Source: Metaruminococcus_A sp050943475
GTDB taxonomy: Bacteria; Bacillota; Clostridia; Oscillospirales; Ruminococcaceae
Assembly: GCA_050943475.1 (NCBI GenBank)
Contig: JBMNPF010000009.1
Span: forward strand, 61,433 to 125,432
Direction: 5' to 3'
Length of the DNA stretch: 64,000 nt
The notes below the pieces were generated by a model. It was not told where the DNA came from and did not search any database. It saw only the letters and a program-made list of their open reading frames with translations. Position 1 is the first letter of the stretch. Each line of letters starts with the position of its first letter. Positions 24,021 through 32,514 of this stretch are shown here, one piece after another. Both the position numbers and the translations under genes were made by a program.

Positions 24021-24941
24021 ATGAAAAAGCGTGTGCTGGCGTTTGCTGCGGCGGTTTGCAGCATTGGGATCCTGTTGAGCGGGTGCGTATCCCCTTCGCA
24101 AATCCGGGATGTGTTCAGCCGTTGGGAGCAGGAGCTGGGCGGAGGTTCGGTCTCGTCCTCCCGTTCTCAATCCTCCTCGGTTTCAGGCAGCTTCGCCGGG
24201 GAAGCGCTTACCGTGGAGGCGCTGGAGGGCAAATACGGCATCACCATTAAGGATCCCGACCGCCTTCTTTCGGATGAAAACGGCCCGGAAAATTGTGCGG
24301 TTGTTGACCGGACGCTGGAACTGTACTCCAAGCCGGTCATTGACGGCTTTTTGAAAAGCCTGTGGCGCCGCAACTATGATTTTTCCATCACCTTTCTGGA
24401 TCGTGACAGCGACAGCCTGGGGGAAACCAGCTACAGCAACGGGCACATCCGCATCACCATTTTTGCCCCGCGGGATACCTGGAACCCCGCGGCGACCAAC
24501 GGAATTACGGTTGAAACCATTGCCCATGAACTCGGCCACGCTTTCCACGACGCGTTGGAATACCACTACGGCATGGATGAACTGAGGGAAACCTGGGAAC
24601 GGCTGAATGCAGGCTATGAATACGGCGATGAATGGGACGCCGGCGCTTCCTCGGTTTTTTCCTATGAGTACGGCATGACCGACTATTACGAAGATGTCGC
24701 CACTGTGTTTGAAAATCTTGCGGCGTATCCTTCGGTTACACAAGCGCGTCTGGTTCAAACCGACTGTGAGCCGCTGTACCTTAAGGCCAAATTTCTTTAT
24801 ACCTTGATGGACGAGTGCTTTGATCTTTCCGAAAGCAGCTTGTTTGACGCTTATCTTGCGGCAAACAGCCGCCGAGGAGATGGTGCGGATTTTGAACAAA
24901 GCTATGAAGCCTTTTTGCAGACGGCCGGAAGAGCCGCTTGA
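24021..24941 (+). CDS. Lipoprotein with HExxH zinc metallopeptidase motif
   Basis: A 306-residue protein. The N-terminus is a lipoprotein signal with lipobox LLSGC near residue 21, a Ser-rich linker follows, and ETIAHELGHAFHDALE near residue 170 holds an HELGH zinc-protease motif; a glutamate-rich stretch about 35 to 55 residues later (GDEWDAGASS, YYEDVATVFE) may supply the third ligand. I do not recognise the family by name. It should sit on the outer face of the membrane. Divergent from the deacetylase. Confidence 0.8.
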   Translation: MKKRVLAFAAAVCSIGILLSGCVSPSQIRDVFSRWEQELGGGSVSSSRSQSSSVSGSFAGEALTVEALEGKYGITIKDPDRLLSDENGPENCAVVDRTLELYSKPVIDGFLKSLWRRNYDFSITFLDRDSDSLGETSYSNGHIRITIFAPRDTWNPAATNGITVETIAHELGHAFHDALEYHYGMDELRETWERLNAGYEYGDEWDAGASSVFSYEYGMTDYYEDVATVFENLAAYPSVTQARLVQTDCEPLYLKAKFLYTLMDECFDLSESSLFDAYLAANSRRGDGADFEQSYEAFLQTAGRAA

Positions 24942-24945
24942 AAAT

Positions 24946-25050
24946 AACCCCCCGGACAACGGGGCGTTGAGATAAGAAAACTTTTTTCGAGATGGCTTAT
25001 AGCCGCACCGAAAAAGTTTCTGAAAACAACGCTTTGAAATCCGGGGGTTT
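24946..25050. repeat. 105-bp nested imperfect inverted repeat
   Basis: Outer arms AACCCCCCGGA (24946-24956) and TCCGGGGGTTT (25040-25050); middle arms GGCGTT (24963-24968) and AACGC (25028-25032); inner arms near 24976-24989 and 25009-25020 (AAACTTTTTTCG / CGAAAAAGTTT); and a small GGCT-TAT-AGCC hairpin at the centre. Such nesting fits a MITE remnant or a long folded RNA rather than a simple terminator. Confidence 0.65.
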
Positions 25051-25109
25051 TTGGATCGAACATTTCTTTGTAAAGGAGAAAACGGCGAGCTGAGTGTTCT
25101 GTGTCTCGC

Positions 25110-25145
25110 AAAAATAAAAACCGCGTACCTTATGGTACGCGGTTT
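25110..25145 (-). terminator. Terminator of the tRNA-Val gene
   Basis: AAACCGCGTACC / GGTACGCGGTTT with TTAT loop and minus-strand TTTTATTTT tail, beginning 1 base after the tRNA 3' end. Confidence 0.92.
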
Positions 25146-25146
25146 G

Positions 25147-25222
25147 TGGTGGACGATGAGGAACTCGAATCCCCGACACCCTGCACGTCAAGCAGGTACT
25201 CTACCAGCTGAGCTAATCGTCC
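25147..25222 (-). tRNA. tRNA-Val (anticodon GAC)
   Basis: Full cloverleaf on the minus strand: acceptor GGACGAT / ATCGTCC, D-arm AGCTGGTA loop, anticodon stem CCTGC / GCAGG with loop TTGACGT (anticodon GAC), T-loop TTCGAGT, discriminator A, and an encoded CCA end (25147-25149). Confidence 0.97.
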
Positions 25223-25238
25223 GTGTGAATGCTTAATT

Positions 25239-25267
25239 ATTATAGCGAAAAAAGTGCAGTTTGTAAA
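25239..25267 (-). promoter_or_regulatory. Promoter of tRNA-Val
   Basis: Minus strand TTTACA (25262-25267), 17 bases, TATAAT (25239-25244). Confidence 0.8.
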
Positions 25268-25328
25268 GACCAAATTGCGCTTTTTTTAAAATTTCACAGA
25301 AATTTATTATTTTTCTTGCCAATAACCC

Positions 25329-25357
25329 TTGATGAACCCCCAAAAACTCCCTATAAT
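25329..25357 (+). promoter_or_regulatory. Promoter of the cyclophilin lipoprotein gene
   Basis: TTGATG (25329-25334), 17 bases, TATAAT (25352-25357). Confidence 0.8.
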
Positions 25358-25414
25358 AAATAAAGTTGAAGATTCTGCCCTGTTACAGGGCAAATGAACC
25401 ATTGAGGTGGAACA

Positions 25415-26164
25415 ATGAAACTTTTAAAACGAATTTTTGTGTTTGCAGCTGCCCTTGGAATCATGGCGATGCCGCTTTCGGGCTGTACCGAAGAGGTAAA
25501 ACCGGAAGCGCTTCAGTACAACCAGGACGGCACGGTAATCCTCCCGGAGGAGGGGGAAGAGGTTGCAGTCATTACCGTTCAGAACTACGGAACCATTACC
25601 ATCCGTTTTTTTCCGGAAGAAGCGCCGAAAACCGTGGAGAATTTTATCACCCTTGCAAAACAGGGGTATTATGACAACCTGACCGTTCACCGCATCATCA
25701 AGGATTTTATGATCCAGAGCGGCGACCCGCGCGGGGATGGAACCGGGGGCAGGAGTGCAGACGGCGGCCAGTTTGAGGATGAATTCAGCGCAAACCTTTA
25801 CAATTATGTCGGTGCGGTCTCAATGGCAAACGCCGGTCCAAACACCAACGGCAGCCAGTTTTTTATCAACGAGGGCAGTTCGACCGAAATCAGCAATGAA
25901 TTCTTTGACACTATTATTGACTACAACAAAAATCAGCGTGGATATGGGCGCGAGCATTTTGACCAGAGCGTAAAAGACCTGTACGCCAAGGTGGGCGGAA
26001 ACCCGTTGCTTGACGGTGCGCATACCGTTTTCGGCCAGGTTATTGACGGCATGGATGTTGTCCACGCCATTGCTTCGGTGGAAACCTCCGGCGGAAATGA
26101 AGGAAAACCGCTGGAACAGGTCATTGTTGAGTCGGTGCAGATTGTGCCGTACAGTGCTTCTTAA
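25415..26164 (+). CDS. Extracytoplasmic peptidyl-prolyl isomerase lipoprotein (cyclophilin type)
   Basis: A 249-residue protein with a lipoprotein signal (lipobox PLSGC near residue 24) and a cyclophilin domain from about residue 50: RIIKDFMIQSGDP, FEDEFSA, SMANAGPNTNGSQFFI and HTVFGQVIDGMDVV. It should catalyse proline isomerisation of exported proteins on the outer face of the membrane. A charged insertion (ISNEFFDTIIDYNKNQRGYG) lies after the SQFFI motif, seen in other Clostridia homologues. A second, cytosolic cyclophilin is encoded at 45620. Confidence 0.93.
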   Translation: MKLLKRIFVFAAALGIMAMPLSGCTEEVKPEALQYNQDGTVILPEEGEEVAVITVQNYGTITIRFFPEEAPKTVENFITLAKQGYYDNLTVHRIIKDFMIQSGDPRGDGTGGRSADGGQFEDEFSANLYNYVGAVSMANAGPNTNGSQFFINEGSSTEISNEFFDTIIDYNKNQRGYGREHFDQSVKDLYAKVGGNPLLDGAHTVFGQVIDGMDVVHAIASVETSGGNEGKPLEQVIVESVQIVPYSAS

Positions 26165-26190
26165 ACTTTTCGTTTTATAAAAATTATTTT

Positions 26191-26226
26191 GCCCCGGCAG
26201 GAAACATCTGCCGGGGCGTTTTTTTG
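26191..26226 (+). terminator. Terminator after the cyclophilin lipoprotein gene
   Basis: GCCCCGGCAG / CTGCCGGGGC, 7-base loop, then GTTTTTTTG. Confidence 0.95.
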
Positions 26227-26458
26227 CCGTTTGGCAGCGCCTTTATTTGCAGGAGTAAAATTCCGGAAAAAGGGGGGCTTTTTGTGAATGAAAAATGGCA
26301 AAGCGTACAAGATAAGAACAGTTTAAAAAAACCTTTTCTTTCAGCGGCGGATGTGGTATAATCAATAAGGTCTATATCATGACAGATGCGCCGCTGTACA
26401 GGCGGCTTTGTATAAATTGGAGCACCGTGCAACAGGTGCAATAAAGGAGTTGTCCGCA

Positions 26459-27742
26459 TTGGAGAAGTATGTGGTAACCGGCGGCGTTAAACTGAAGGGC
26501 GAGGTTTCCATCAGCGGTGCGAAAAATGCCGCTGTGGCAATTATTCCGGCCGCAATTCTGGCCGATGAACCCTGCATCATTGAAAATGTTCCCAATATCA
26601 GCGATGTTTCCATCATTACAAAAATTCTGCACGAAATGGGCGCTGAAGTTCGGCTACTCAATAAAAATACCATCCGCATTGATTGTACCCGCCTGCGTTC
26701 GACCGTGGTGCCATATGAGCTTGCGCGGCATATCCGTGCGTCTTATTATCTGCTCGGCGCATTGCTTGGCCGTTTTAAACAGGCCAATGTGTCCATGCCC
26801 GGCGGCTGCGATTTTGGCGTCCGCCCCATTGACCAGCATTTAAAAGGCTTTAAGGCGCTCGGCGCGGACTGGTCGCTGGAAAACGGCATGATCAACGTCT
26901 CGGCGGATCAGCTCACCGGTGCGCAGGTGTATTTTGACATGGTTACCGTCGGCGCTACCATCAACGTCATGCTTGCCGCCGTCAAGTCGCAGGGCCTTAC
27001 CGTCATTGAAAATGCGGCAAAGGAACCGCATATTGTTGACCTTGCCAACTTTTTGAACTCTATGGGCGCGGACATTATGGGCGCCGGAACCGATACCATT
27101 AAAATCCATGGCGTGGAGTCGCTCCACGGCACCACCTATGCCATTATCCCGGACCAGATTGAGGCCGGTACCTATATGATTGCCGCCGCCGCAACCAAAG
27201 GCGACGTCATGGTGAAAAACGTCATCCCCAAACATTTGGAGTCCATCACCGCACGGCTCCGCAAAATGGGGGTGGAGGTCACCGAATATGACGACAGCCT
27301 TCGTGTAACCTGCAACGGACCCATCCTCAAGTCCAATGTAAAAACCATGCCGCACCCCGGTTTCCCCACCGATATGCAGCCTCAAATTACGGCGCTGCTC
27401 ACCCTGGCGGAGGGAACCAGCATTGTCACCGAAGGGGTTTGGGAAAACCGCTTCCGCTATGTGGATGAGCTCACCCGCATGGGCGCCGATATTTCGGTGG
27501 ACGGCCGTGTTGCCATTATTGAGGGTGCCGGCAAATTAATTGCCGCCCCAGTTCGTGCGACTGATTTGCGCGCAGGCGCCGCAATGATTATTGCGGCTTT
27601 GGCAGCGGAAGGGACCTCTGAAATTGAGGATATTCAGTATGTTGAGCGCGGATACGAGGAAATTGAGGTAAAGTTGCGTAATCTGGGCGCAAAGATTAAA
27701 AAAATTACAATTCCGGACACCGTTGTTGCACAGGCGCTGTAA
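26459..27742 (+). CDS. murA: UDP-N-acetylglucosamine 1-carboxyvinyltransferase
   Basis: A 427-residue EPSP-synthase-fold enzyme adding enolpyruvate to UDP-GlcNAc, the first committed step of peptidoglycan synthesis. Catalytic Cys117 lies in MPGGCDFGVRPIDQH; the N-terminal SGAKNAAVAII contains the substrate Lys-Asn pair; PTDMQPQITAL near residue 303 is also conserved. The active-site Cys implies normal fosfomycin sensitivity. TTG 26459 is chosen because AAAGGAG is 9 bases upstream. Upstream lies TATAAT at about 26352 without a good -35. Confidence 0.96.
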   Translation: MEKYVVTGGVKLKGEVSISGAKNAAVAIIPAAILADEPCIIENVPNISDVSIITKILHEMGAEVRLLNKNTIRIDCTRLRSTVVPYELARHIRASYYLLGALLGRFKQANVSMPGGCDFGVRPIDQHLKGFKALGADWSLENGMINVSADQLTGAQVYFDMVTVGATINVMLAAVKSQGLTVIENAAKEPHIVDLANFLNSMGADIMGAGTDTIKIHGVESLHGTTYAIIPDQIEAGTYMIAAAATKGDVMVKNVIPKHLESITARLRKMGVEVTEYDDSLRVTCNGPILKSNVKTMPHPGFPTDMQPQITALLTLAEGTSIVTEGVWENRFRYVDELTRMGADISVDGRVAIIEGAGKLIAAPVRATDLRAGAAMIIAALAAEGTSEIEDIQYVERGYEEIEVKLRNLGAKIKKITIPDTVVAQAL

Positions 27743-27820
27743 CGGGTTGTCTGCTTGGCAGAATACACGCGGGGCTGGGAAACCTGCCCTGTTTTTCTTT
27801 TGAATTTTTGGAGGTTTACC

Positions 27821-28615
27821 ATGATACGGCTGCTGCCGCTGGCCAGTTCCAGCAAGGGCAATTCCACCTACGTCGGCACCGAATCCGCCGGCATATTAAT
27901 TGACGCGGGCATTGGGCCGCGCATCTTCCAGGGCGCGCTTGGGCTGGGCGGAATTGAAGATATACGGAACATCCGCGCCATTTTCATTACCCATGAACAT
28001 TCGGATCACATTAAAGGGCTGCTGAAGCTCACCGAACGGCTGGATGTACCGGTCTACGGCTCCCGTGAAACCCTTGTGGAGCTCATTGAAAAAGACGCGG
28101 TCTGCCCTCACACCAAGCTCTACGAAATCAACCGCAAAACCGTAGAGGCGGCGGGGATGGAAATCCGCGCCTTTACCACCAGTCATGACAGCGTACATAG
28201 TTTAGGTTACCGCATCACCACACCGGACGGCAAACAGCTTGCTGTCTGCACCGACCTTGGTGTTGTCACACCGGAGGTCCACAGCGCCTTGACCGGCTGC
28301 CAGCTTGTCATGCTTGAGTCCAATTACGACAGGGAAATGCTCCGGAACGGCGGTTACCCGGCCTACCTCAAGCGCCGGATTGCCTCGGAACGGGGGCATC
28401 TTTGCAATACCGACTGTGCCGCCGAGCTGGTCGCGTTGGCGCAGAGCGGGACCGAGCATTTTGTTCTCGGGCACTTGAGTGAAGAAAACAACCGCCCGGA
28501 GGTTGCGGCAGAGACCTCACTTGCCGCTTTGACCGGCGCCGGCTTCCATCTGGAACGGGATTTTACCCTGCTGACTGCTCCGCGCTCCACCACAGGCCAG
28601 TTCGTCACCTTGTAA
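27821..28615 (+). CDS. Metallo-beta-lactamase fold hydrolase (YycJ/WalJ-like)
   Basis: A 264-residue MBL-fold protein with HEHSDHIKG near residue 60 (zinc ligands), LGYRITTPDGKQLAVCTDLG and a late LGHLSEENN. It matches YycJ/WalJ, a 5'-3' DNA exonuclease or nuclease-like protein often found near the walRK genes and rlmH. The next gene is rlmH. GGAGG 6 bases before ATG 27821 fixes the start. Confidence 0.9.
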   Translation: MIRLLPLASSSKGNSTYVGTESAGILIDAGIGPRIFQGALGLGGIEDIRNIRAIFITHEHSDHIKGLLKLTERLDVPVYGSRETLVELIEKDAVCPHTKLYEINRKTVEAAGMEIRAFTTSHDSVHSLGYRITTPDGKQLAVCTDLGVVTPEVHSALTGCQLVMLESNYDREMLRNGGYPAYLKRRIASERGHLCNTDCAAELVALAQSGTEHFVLGHLSEENNRPEVAAETSLAALTGAGFHLERDFTLLTAPRSTTGQFVTL

Positions 28616-28625
28616 GGAGGCTTTT

Positions 28626-29105
28626 ATGCTGACGGTTAACCTCATCTGCATCGGTTCTCTTAAGGAACGTTATTGGCGGGACGCCTGTGCTGAATATCAA
28701 AAACGCCTGTCCGCTTTCTGCAAACTGCAAATAATTGAGCTGCCGGAAAGCCGCCTGTCGGAAAGTCCCTCACAGGCGCAAATTCAAAAGGCTCTTGCGG
28801 AAGAAGGGGAGCGCATCCTGCACAAGGCGAGCGGCAGCACCCTGCTTCCGCTCTGCATTGAGGGCAGGGAGATGGACTCTCCTGCGCTTTCCCGCTTGCT
28901 GGAGGATTTCATGACCGCGGGCATCAGTACGGTCTCCTTTGTCATTGGTGGGTCGTTCGGCCTTTCAGACGCCGTCAAAGCGGCGGGTGCAAAGCGCATT
29001 TCCATGTCCCCCATGACCTTTCCGCATCAGCTTGCCCGGGTTATGCTGCTGGAACAGGTGTACCGCGCGTTTATGATCAGCCGGGGCGCAAAATACCACA
29101 AATAA
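28626..29105 (+). CDS. rlmH: 23S rRNA (pseudouridine1915-N3)-methyltransferase RlmH
   Basis: A 159-residue SPOUT-class enzyme. SFVIGGSFGLSDAV and LARVMLLEQVYRAFMI followed by the C-terminal KYHK are diagnostic. It methylates helix 69 of 23S rRNA on assembled 70S ribosomes. The start follows the MBL gene by 10 bases with AAGGAGG between, so the two are co-translated. Confidence 0.96.
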   Translation: MLTVNLICIGSLKERYWRDACAEYQKRLSAFCKLQIIELPESRLSESPSQAQIQKALAEEGERILHKASGSTLLPLCIEGREMDSPALSRLLEDFMTAGISTVSFVIGGSFGLSDAVKAAGAKRISMSPMTFPHQLARVMLLEQVYRAFMISRGAKYHK

Positions 29106-29188
29106 AACGCCGTATGAGTTGATGCTTTACAGACACCGTATGCCGACATTTCTAAAGCAGACCACGGCATCCCCGTTGTTTCAGCGAA

Positions 29189-29225
29189 AAAGGCGGAGGA
29201 AACAAGCGTTTCCTCCGCCTTTTTA
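29189..29225 (+). terminator. Terminator after rlmH
   Basis: AAAGGCGGAGGAAAC / GTTTCCTCCGCCTTT with AAGC loop and a T-run. Confidence 0.93.
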
Positions 29226-29233
29226 TGTGTAAA

Positions 29234-29268
29234 TAAAAAAACAGGCAGAAATCCCTGCCTGTTTTTTT
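29234..29268. terminator. Bidirectional terminator between rlmH and the small-regulator operon
   Basis: AAACAGGCAG / CTGCCTGTTT with T-runs in both orientations; likely ends the minus-strand transcript from 30073. Confidence 0.85.
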
Positions 29269-29305
29269 GTTGTCCATTGCAAACAGTGCGGTTTATCCGC
29301 CAGAC

Positions 29306-29563
29306 TTACAGCCGTACTAGGATGCGCTCGCCATCCCTGGTAACTACATCGACCAGGATGAGACGCGGGTACTTTTTCTTCATCCGCAGAAGTTCTGAGC
29401 AGAGCCGCTCAATGCCCTCCTTTGAGAGCTGGATTTTGGAAAAATCAATATGGGATAAGATTTTTCGGCCAATTCGTCCGTTGACAAGTAAATTGCAGAT
29501 AAACCGGGTCGGCAGGCCAATCCAAATGCCGATACGGCCTTTTTCCTTTACATAAATCTGCAT
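29306..29563 (-). CDS. Hypothetical 85-aa protein co-transcribed with an XRE regulator
   Basis: A basic protein without membrane spans, rich in Arg, Lys and Ile (IWIGLPTRFICNLLVNG, ERLCSELLRMKKKYPRLILV). The N-terminal half may form a beta-hairpin and the C-terminal half a helix. I recognise no family with certainty. Its start lies 3 bases after the XRE stop, so it is in the same operon; its last 40 residues resemble the C-terminal part of small SHOCT-like or DNA-binding proteins only weakly. Confidence 0.65.
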   Translation of the reverse strand: MQIYVKEKGRIGIWIGLPTRFICNLLVNGRIGRKILSHIDFSKIQLSKEGIERLCSELLRMKKKYPRLILVDVVTRDGERILVRL

Positions 29564-29566
29564 GGC

Positions 29567-30073
29567 TTATTCCACCGAGATCTCGACGACGTCGCCCTTT
29601 TTGCTTTCCACTTCAACCAGCTTTCCAATGACTCCTTTTTCCACCATCGCCAGGATTTGCGGGATGTCAATGGTACCGAGTATGTCGCCCAACCCGGTGT
29701 TGCCAGAAACCTGCGGGAGCTTCATTCCCAGCTCAAGGCCCATGCGCACCAATGGCATTGGCAGGTTGATTCGCACCTTATCGCCGTCGGTTGAGTTGAC
29801 AATGATTTTGAACATCATATCATCCAAATTTTTGCGCTTCTCTTCCGGAACAAGCACCGCTTCCGGTTTGGGTTTGTCGGTCAGCAACTCGTCCACCGTT
29901 GTGCCCAGCAGCCCGGCAAGAGAGGGGAGCAGCATGATGTCCGGGCAGGAAATATCGTTTTCCCATTTGGAGACCGCCTGTGCGGAAACTCCCAGTTTTT
30001 CTGCGAGCTCGTCCTGTGTAAATCCGGCCTTCCGGCGGAGCAGGGCAATCCGTTTGCCCAATGTGGTTTCCAT
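29567..30073 (-). CDS. XRE-family transcriptional regulator with C-terminal helix domain
   Basis: A 168-residue regulator: residues 1-65 are a Cro/CI helix-turn-helix (RIALLRRKAGFTQDELAEKLG, SAQAVSKWEND), and the rest is an unassigned domain (KIIVNSTDGDKVRINLPMPLV) ending VVEISVE. The C-terminal block, with its INLPMPLVR motif, recalls the regions that follow HTH domains in Clostridia bacterial regulators that act on membrane or sigma-factor-linked genes. The start at 30073 is set by AGGAGTG. Two CAACC-N5-GTTGAA boxes lie 93-130 bases upstream. Confidence 0.85.
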   Translation of the reverse strand: METTLGKRIALLRRKAGFTQDELAEKLGVSAQAVSKWENDISCPDIMLLPSLAGLLGTTVDELLTDKPKPEAVLVPEEKRKNLDDMMFKIIVNSTDGDKVRINLPMPLVRMGLELGMKLPQVSGNTGLGDILGTIDIPQILAMVEKGVIGKLVEVESKKGDVVEISVE

Positions 30074-30165
30074 AAAGAACACTCCTTTTTTGTTTGATGT
30101 CCCCATTCTAAGGCCAAACAAAAAGAAGGGAAAGGGAACAGTGGTTGTTTTGAAACGGTTTTTCA

Positions 30166-30203
30166 CAACCAAAGGTTGAATATACGCTCAACCATACGTT
30201 GAA
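30166..30203. promoter_or_regulatory. Paired CAACC-N5-GTTGAA boxes upstream of the XRE operon
   Basis: CAACCAAAGGTTGAA (30166-30180) and CAACCATACGTTGAA (30189-30203) match at 13 of 15 positions and lie 23 bases apart centre to centre, about two helical turns. Each has dyad symmetry. They sit in the 338-base gap before the XRE gene and are likely operator sites; the bound protein is unknown. Confidence 0.6.
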
Positions 30204-30411
30204 TTCTCTTTTTTGCGGATTTTTCGGTAAAAAAAGCGCTTTCGCCGCGTTGTGTATCAAGCTGCGTTTCCCCGGTATTGTCGGCTGTATAGCGGCCGTT
30301 TATTCAGCCTGCTTCCACTATGCGTTCGGTTACACAGCAAAGGAAGCAGGCTTGCCCTCCCGTTCACCGCGCCGGAAAAGCCGTTCGCGGAGGAGCTTGG
30401 AGAAAAGCCAT

Positions 30412-30957
30412 TTATTCATCCTTCAACAGGATTGCACTGAAATAGGTGATGGTATTTTGCCCATTGATGTATTTTAGTCCCGCCGCTTCGGCGAGCTGAG
30501 AGACATAAATCCCGTAAGCCTCCAGCGAAGCAAACGCCTTGTCCGGAAACGGGCAGGGCTTATCGTCTGCCGCCGCACAGCGTTTGCAGTAATTGCAGCC
30601 GCCGGCCCCCAGCATGAGCGAGCCCTCCGGCGTCAGGGACTTGTCCGCGTAAATGCGGCGGGTCAAATCCCGGTGGTTGCCGGAAGCCTCCTGCATCCCC
30701 TCAATGTCAAAGGAGTCTGATATATGGTAAATATTTTGAAACACCACGGCGGTCTTGTAGCTTTTGGCATGGGCAATCAGTTCGTCAATCTCCCCGCAGT
30801 AGGGAGGGCACATCCAGTTTTTTCCGTAAGCGCCGCACCGGTTTGCCTCGCACATTCCGCGCAGCTCGCGGTCAAAGGGGATCTGTTTCACCGGGAGTAC
30901 AGCTGCATGGGATACGCCGAGCTGTTCCAGTTTTTCTTTGAGTTGATTTGCTGTCAT
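30412..30957 (-). CDS. DUF2284 metal-binding (Cys-rich) protein
   Basis: A 181-residue protein with many cysteines: MCEANRCGAYGKNWMCPPYCG near the N-terminus and GGCNYCKRCAAADDKPCPFP near residue 125. This pattern is the DUF2284 family, predicted to bind metal or an iron-sulfur cluster. Function is unknown. ATG 30957 is used because AAAGG lies 12 bases upstream, while the earlier ATG abuts it. Confidence 0.9.
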   Translation of the reverse strand: MTANQLKEKLEQLGVSHAAVLPVKQIPFDRELRGMCEANRCGAYGKNWMCPPYCGEIDELIAHAKSYKTAVVFQNIYHISDSFDIEGMQEASGNHRDLTRRIYADKSLTPEGSLMLGAGGCNYCKRCAAADDKPCPFPDKAFASLEAYGIYVSQLAEAAGLKYINGQNTITYFSAILLKDE

Positions 30958-31026
30958 GGCAGGATACATCCTTTCGGTTTGTTACCTCTATTTTATCACG
31001 GCCGCCGCGGGTGGGCAAGGCTCTGG

Positions 31027-31671
31027 TCAAATTCCAAAAACGGCGTATCCGCACAGGTAAATCAGCAGGCAATAGCCGAGAATGCTGTTGTAGTGCAGGT
31101 ACCGCAGTACCGGGAACCGTCTGAGCAGCAGCCGGTGCAGCAGGCAAAGGAAAACGCCAAACCCCAAGGCCCATAAAACACCGGGATACCCGGCAAAAAA
31201 TCCGGCCGCTGCACAGAGCTCCGCCGTCGAAAGCGCAAGCGGTTCGCTTCGGGTTACCGCGGCTTCAACAAGGGTGATGACAGCGGCAGTCCCCAGCCCG
31301 ATGAGCAGCCCGACAACCGGGCTGGAAAAGCTACGGTGCAGCACCGGCGTCTCGGAGACAAAATCCGTGATGATCACAAGCGGCGCTACCAACCCAAGCG
31401 CCACCGGATAAAGTTCAAATGCGGTGCTTCCGGGCCGATTATCCACCGCAATCGCCAGCAAAATACCGCCCGCCAGAATGACCGAAAAGCTGTAAACCGC
31501 CGAACGGACAACCAATGCCGGAAGCAGCAGCGGCAGCAGGATGGCAAGGGAAGAAACGAGCAAAAAAATCCGCCCCTCTTTGCTGTGCAGGGCGGGAAAA
31601 ACAATCCACAGTACCCGGGCCATGGTGGATAACAGGGCAAGTACCAGCAGAATAAAAACAACTTGAATCAT
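31027..31671 (-). CDS. Polytopic membrane protein of unknown function
   Basis: A 214-residue protein of about seven hydrophobic segments (for example LVSSLAILLPLLLPALVV, VVGLLIGLGTAAVITLVEAAV), with a basic C-terminal stretch RLLLRRFPVLRYLHYN before the last span. I do not recognise a family. It is flanked by the flavodoxin-like and DUF2284 genes on the same strand, but gaps of about 70-120 bases leave operon membership open. ATG 31671 follows GAGGAG by 7 bases. Confidence 0.7.
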   Translation of the reverse strand: MIQVVFILLVLALLSTMARVLWIVFPALHSKEGRIFLLVSSLAILLPLLLPALVVRSAVYSFSVILAGGILLAIAVDNRPGSTAFELYPVALGLVAPLVIITDFVSETPVLHRSFSSPVVGLLIGLGTAAVITLVEAAVTRSEPLALSTAELCAAAGFFAGYPGVLWALGFGVFLCLLHRLLLRRFPVLRYLHYNSILGYCLLIYLCGYAVFGI

Positions 31672-31798
31672 GTCCATACTCCTCTGTCAGGTTTCCCTAA
31701 TGTATATGCAGAGTATGAGCGTGACATGTCAACAACGGCTTGCACGGATAAAATGAAAGCAGTTTTCTGCGCGGCTGCTGTGCCTCCTATCCCTTTTT

Positions 31799-32383
31799 TC
31801 ACGGATGCGGCAGAACAGGCGAACCTGAAACGGTTGGCAGAGGAGATTCGTTTTCTGCGCCGCCTTTTACTGCTTTTAGCAGCGGCAAAAGCTGTTCCTC
31901 GGTGCAATAATCCCCGGACTGCTGAACGGCCCAAAGCATCTCCTGCTGCTCCGGCGTGGGGTTAGCTTCTCCTGCAAGGCTTTTTGCCATCATACGGATA
32001 AGCAGGCGGTCAACACCGTGCAGCTTGGCGGGATCAAGTCCTCCGCGAAGATAAAACGCCGGCGTCTCATCAAATGCGGGAGCGCCAAGCTGCCCTGCAC
32101 GAATTTTTTGCGCCTGTTCTGAATCCATAGCGGACAGGCCGACTGCAAAGAGAAAAACTCTTTTTCCGGCCAAAGCGGGAAGAAGCTTTTTTAGTTTTTT
32201 CATTCCGTTTATCCGCCCGGCGTAAATCCCGCCGCCATAGACAACGGTATCGTATCCGGCAAGCTGCTGTGCATGAACATCGTCGAGCGCCCGCACTTCG
32301 CCGTTCAGAGCTTTTGCCGCCCAAAGGGCATATTTTTTGGTGTAGCCGGATTTGCTTCGGTAAAGAATCAGCACATTTTTCAC
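31799..32383 (-). CDS. Flavodoxin-like protein (flavodoxin_5 type)
   Basis: A 194-residue protein. VLILYRSKSGYTKKYALWAA at the N-terminus is an FMN phosphate-binding loop, and VVYGGGIYAGRINGMKKLKKLL matches the Flavodoxin_5 group that includes protoporphyrinogen oxidase-like and hydrogenase-linked proteins. It should carry electrons or reduce a small substrate using FMN. GTG start with AAGGAG upstream. Confidence 0.87.
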   Translation of the reverse strand: MKNVLILYRSKSGYTKKYALWAAKALNGEVRALDDVHAQQLAGYDTVVYGGGIYAGRINGMKKLKKLLPALAGKRVFLFAVGLSAMDSEQAQKIRAGQLGAPAFDETPAFYLRGGLDPAKLHGVDRLLIRMMAKSLAGEANPTPEQQEMLWAVQQSGDYCTEEQLLPLLKAVKGGAENESPLPTVSGSPVLPHP

Positions 32384-32482
32384 AGGAATTTCTCCTTCCT
32401 ATTTGTTGATTAAGAGGTGTAACCGTGTTCAAAGGAGATTTTAATGCCAGACAGCATACTGCACATAAAACCGGTGTAAAAG

Positions 32483-32514
32483 AAAAAGCCGCAGGAAAAG
32501 CAACCTGCGGTTTT
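32483..32514 (-). terminator. Terminator of the GDPD gene
   Basis: CCGCAGG / CCTGCGG with minus-strand T-run (TTTTTCTTTT); it slightly overlaps the stop. Confidence 0.8.

Noticed and set aside
30199..30477. Plus-strand 92-codon frame before DUF2284
   Set aside because: No ribosome binding site, no motif, and it overlaps the end of the DUF2284 gene antisense.
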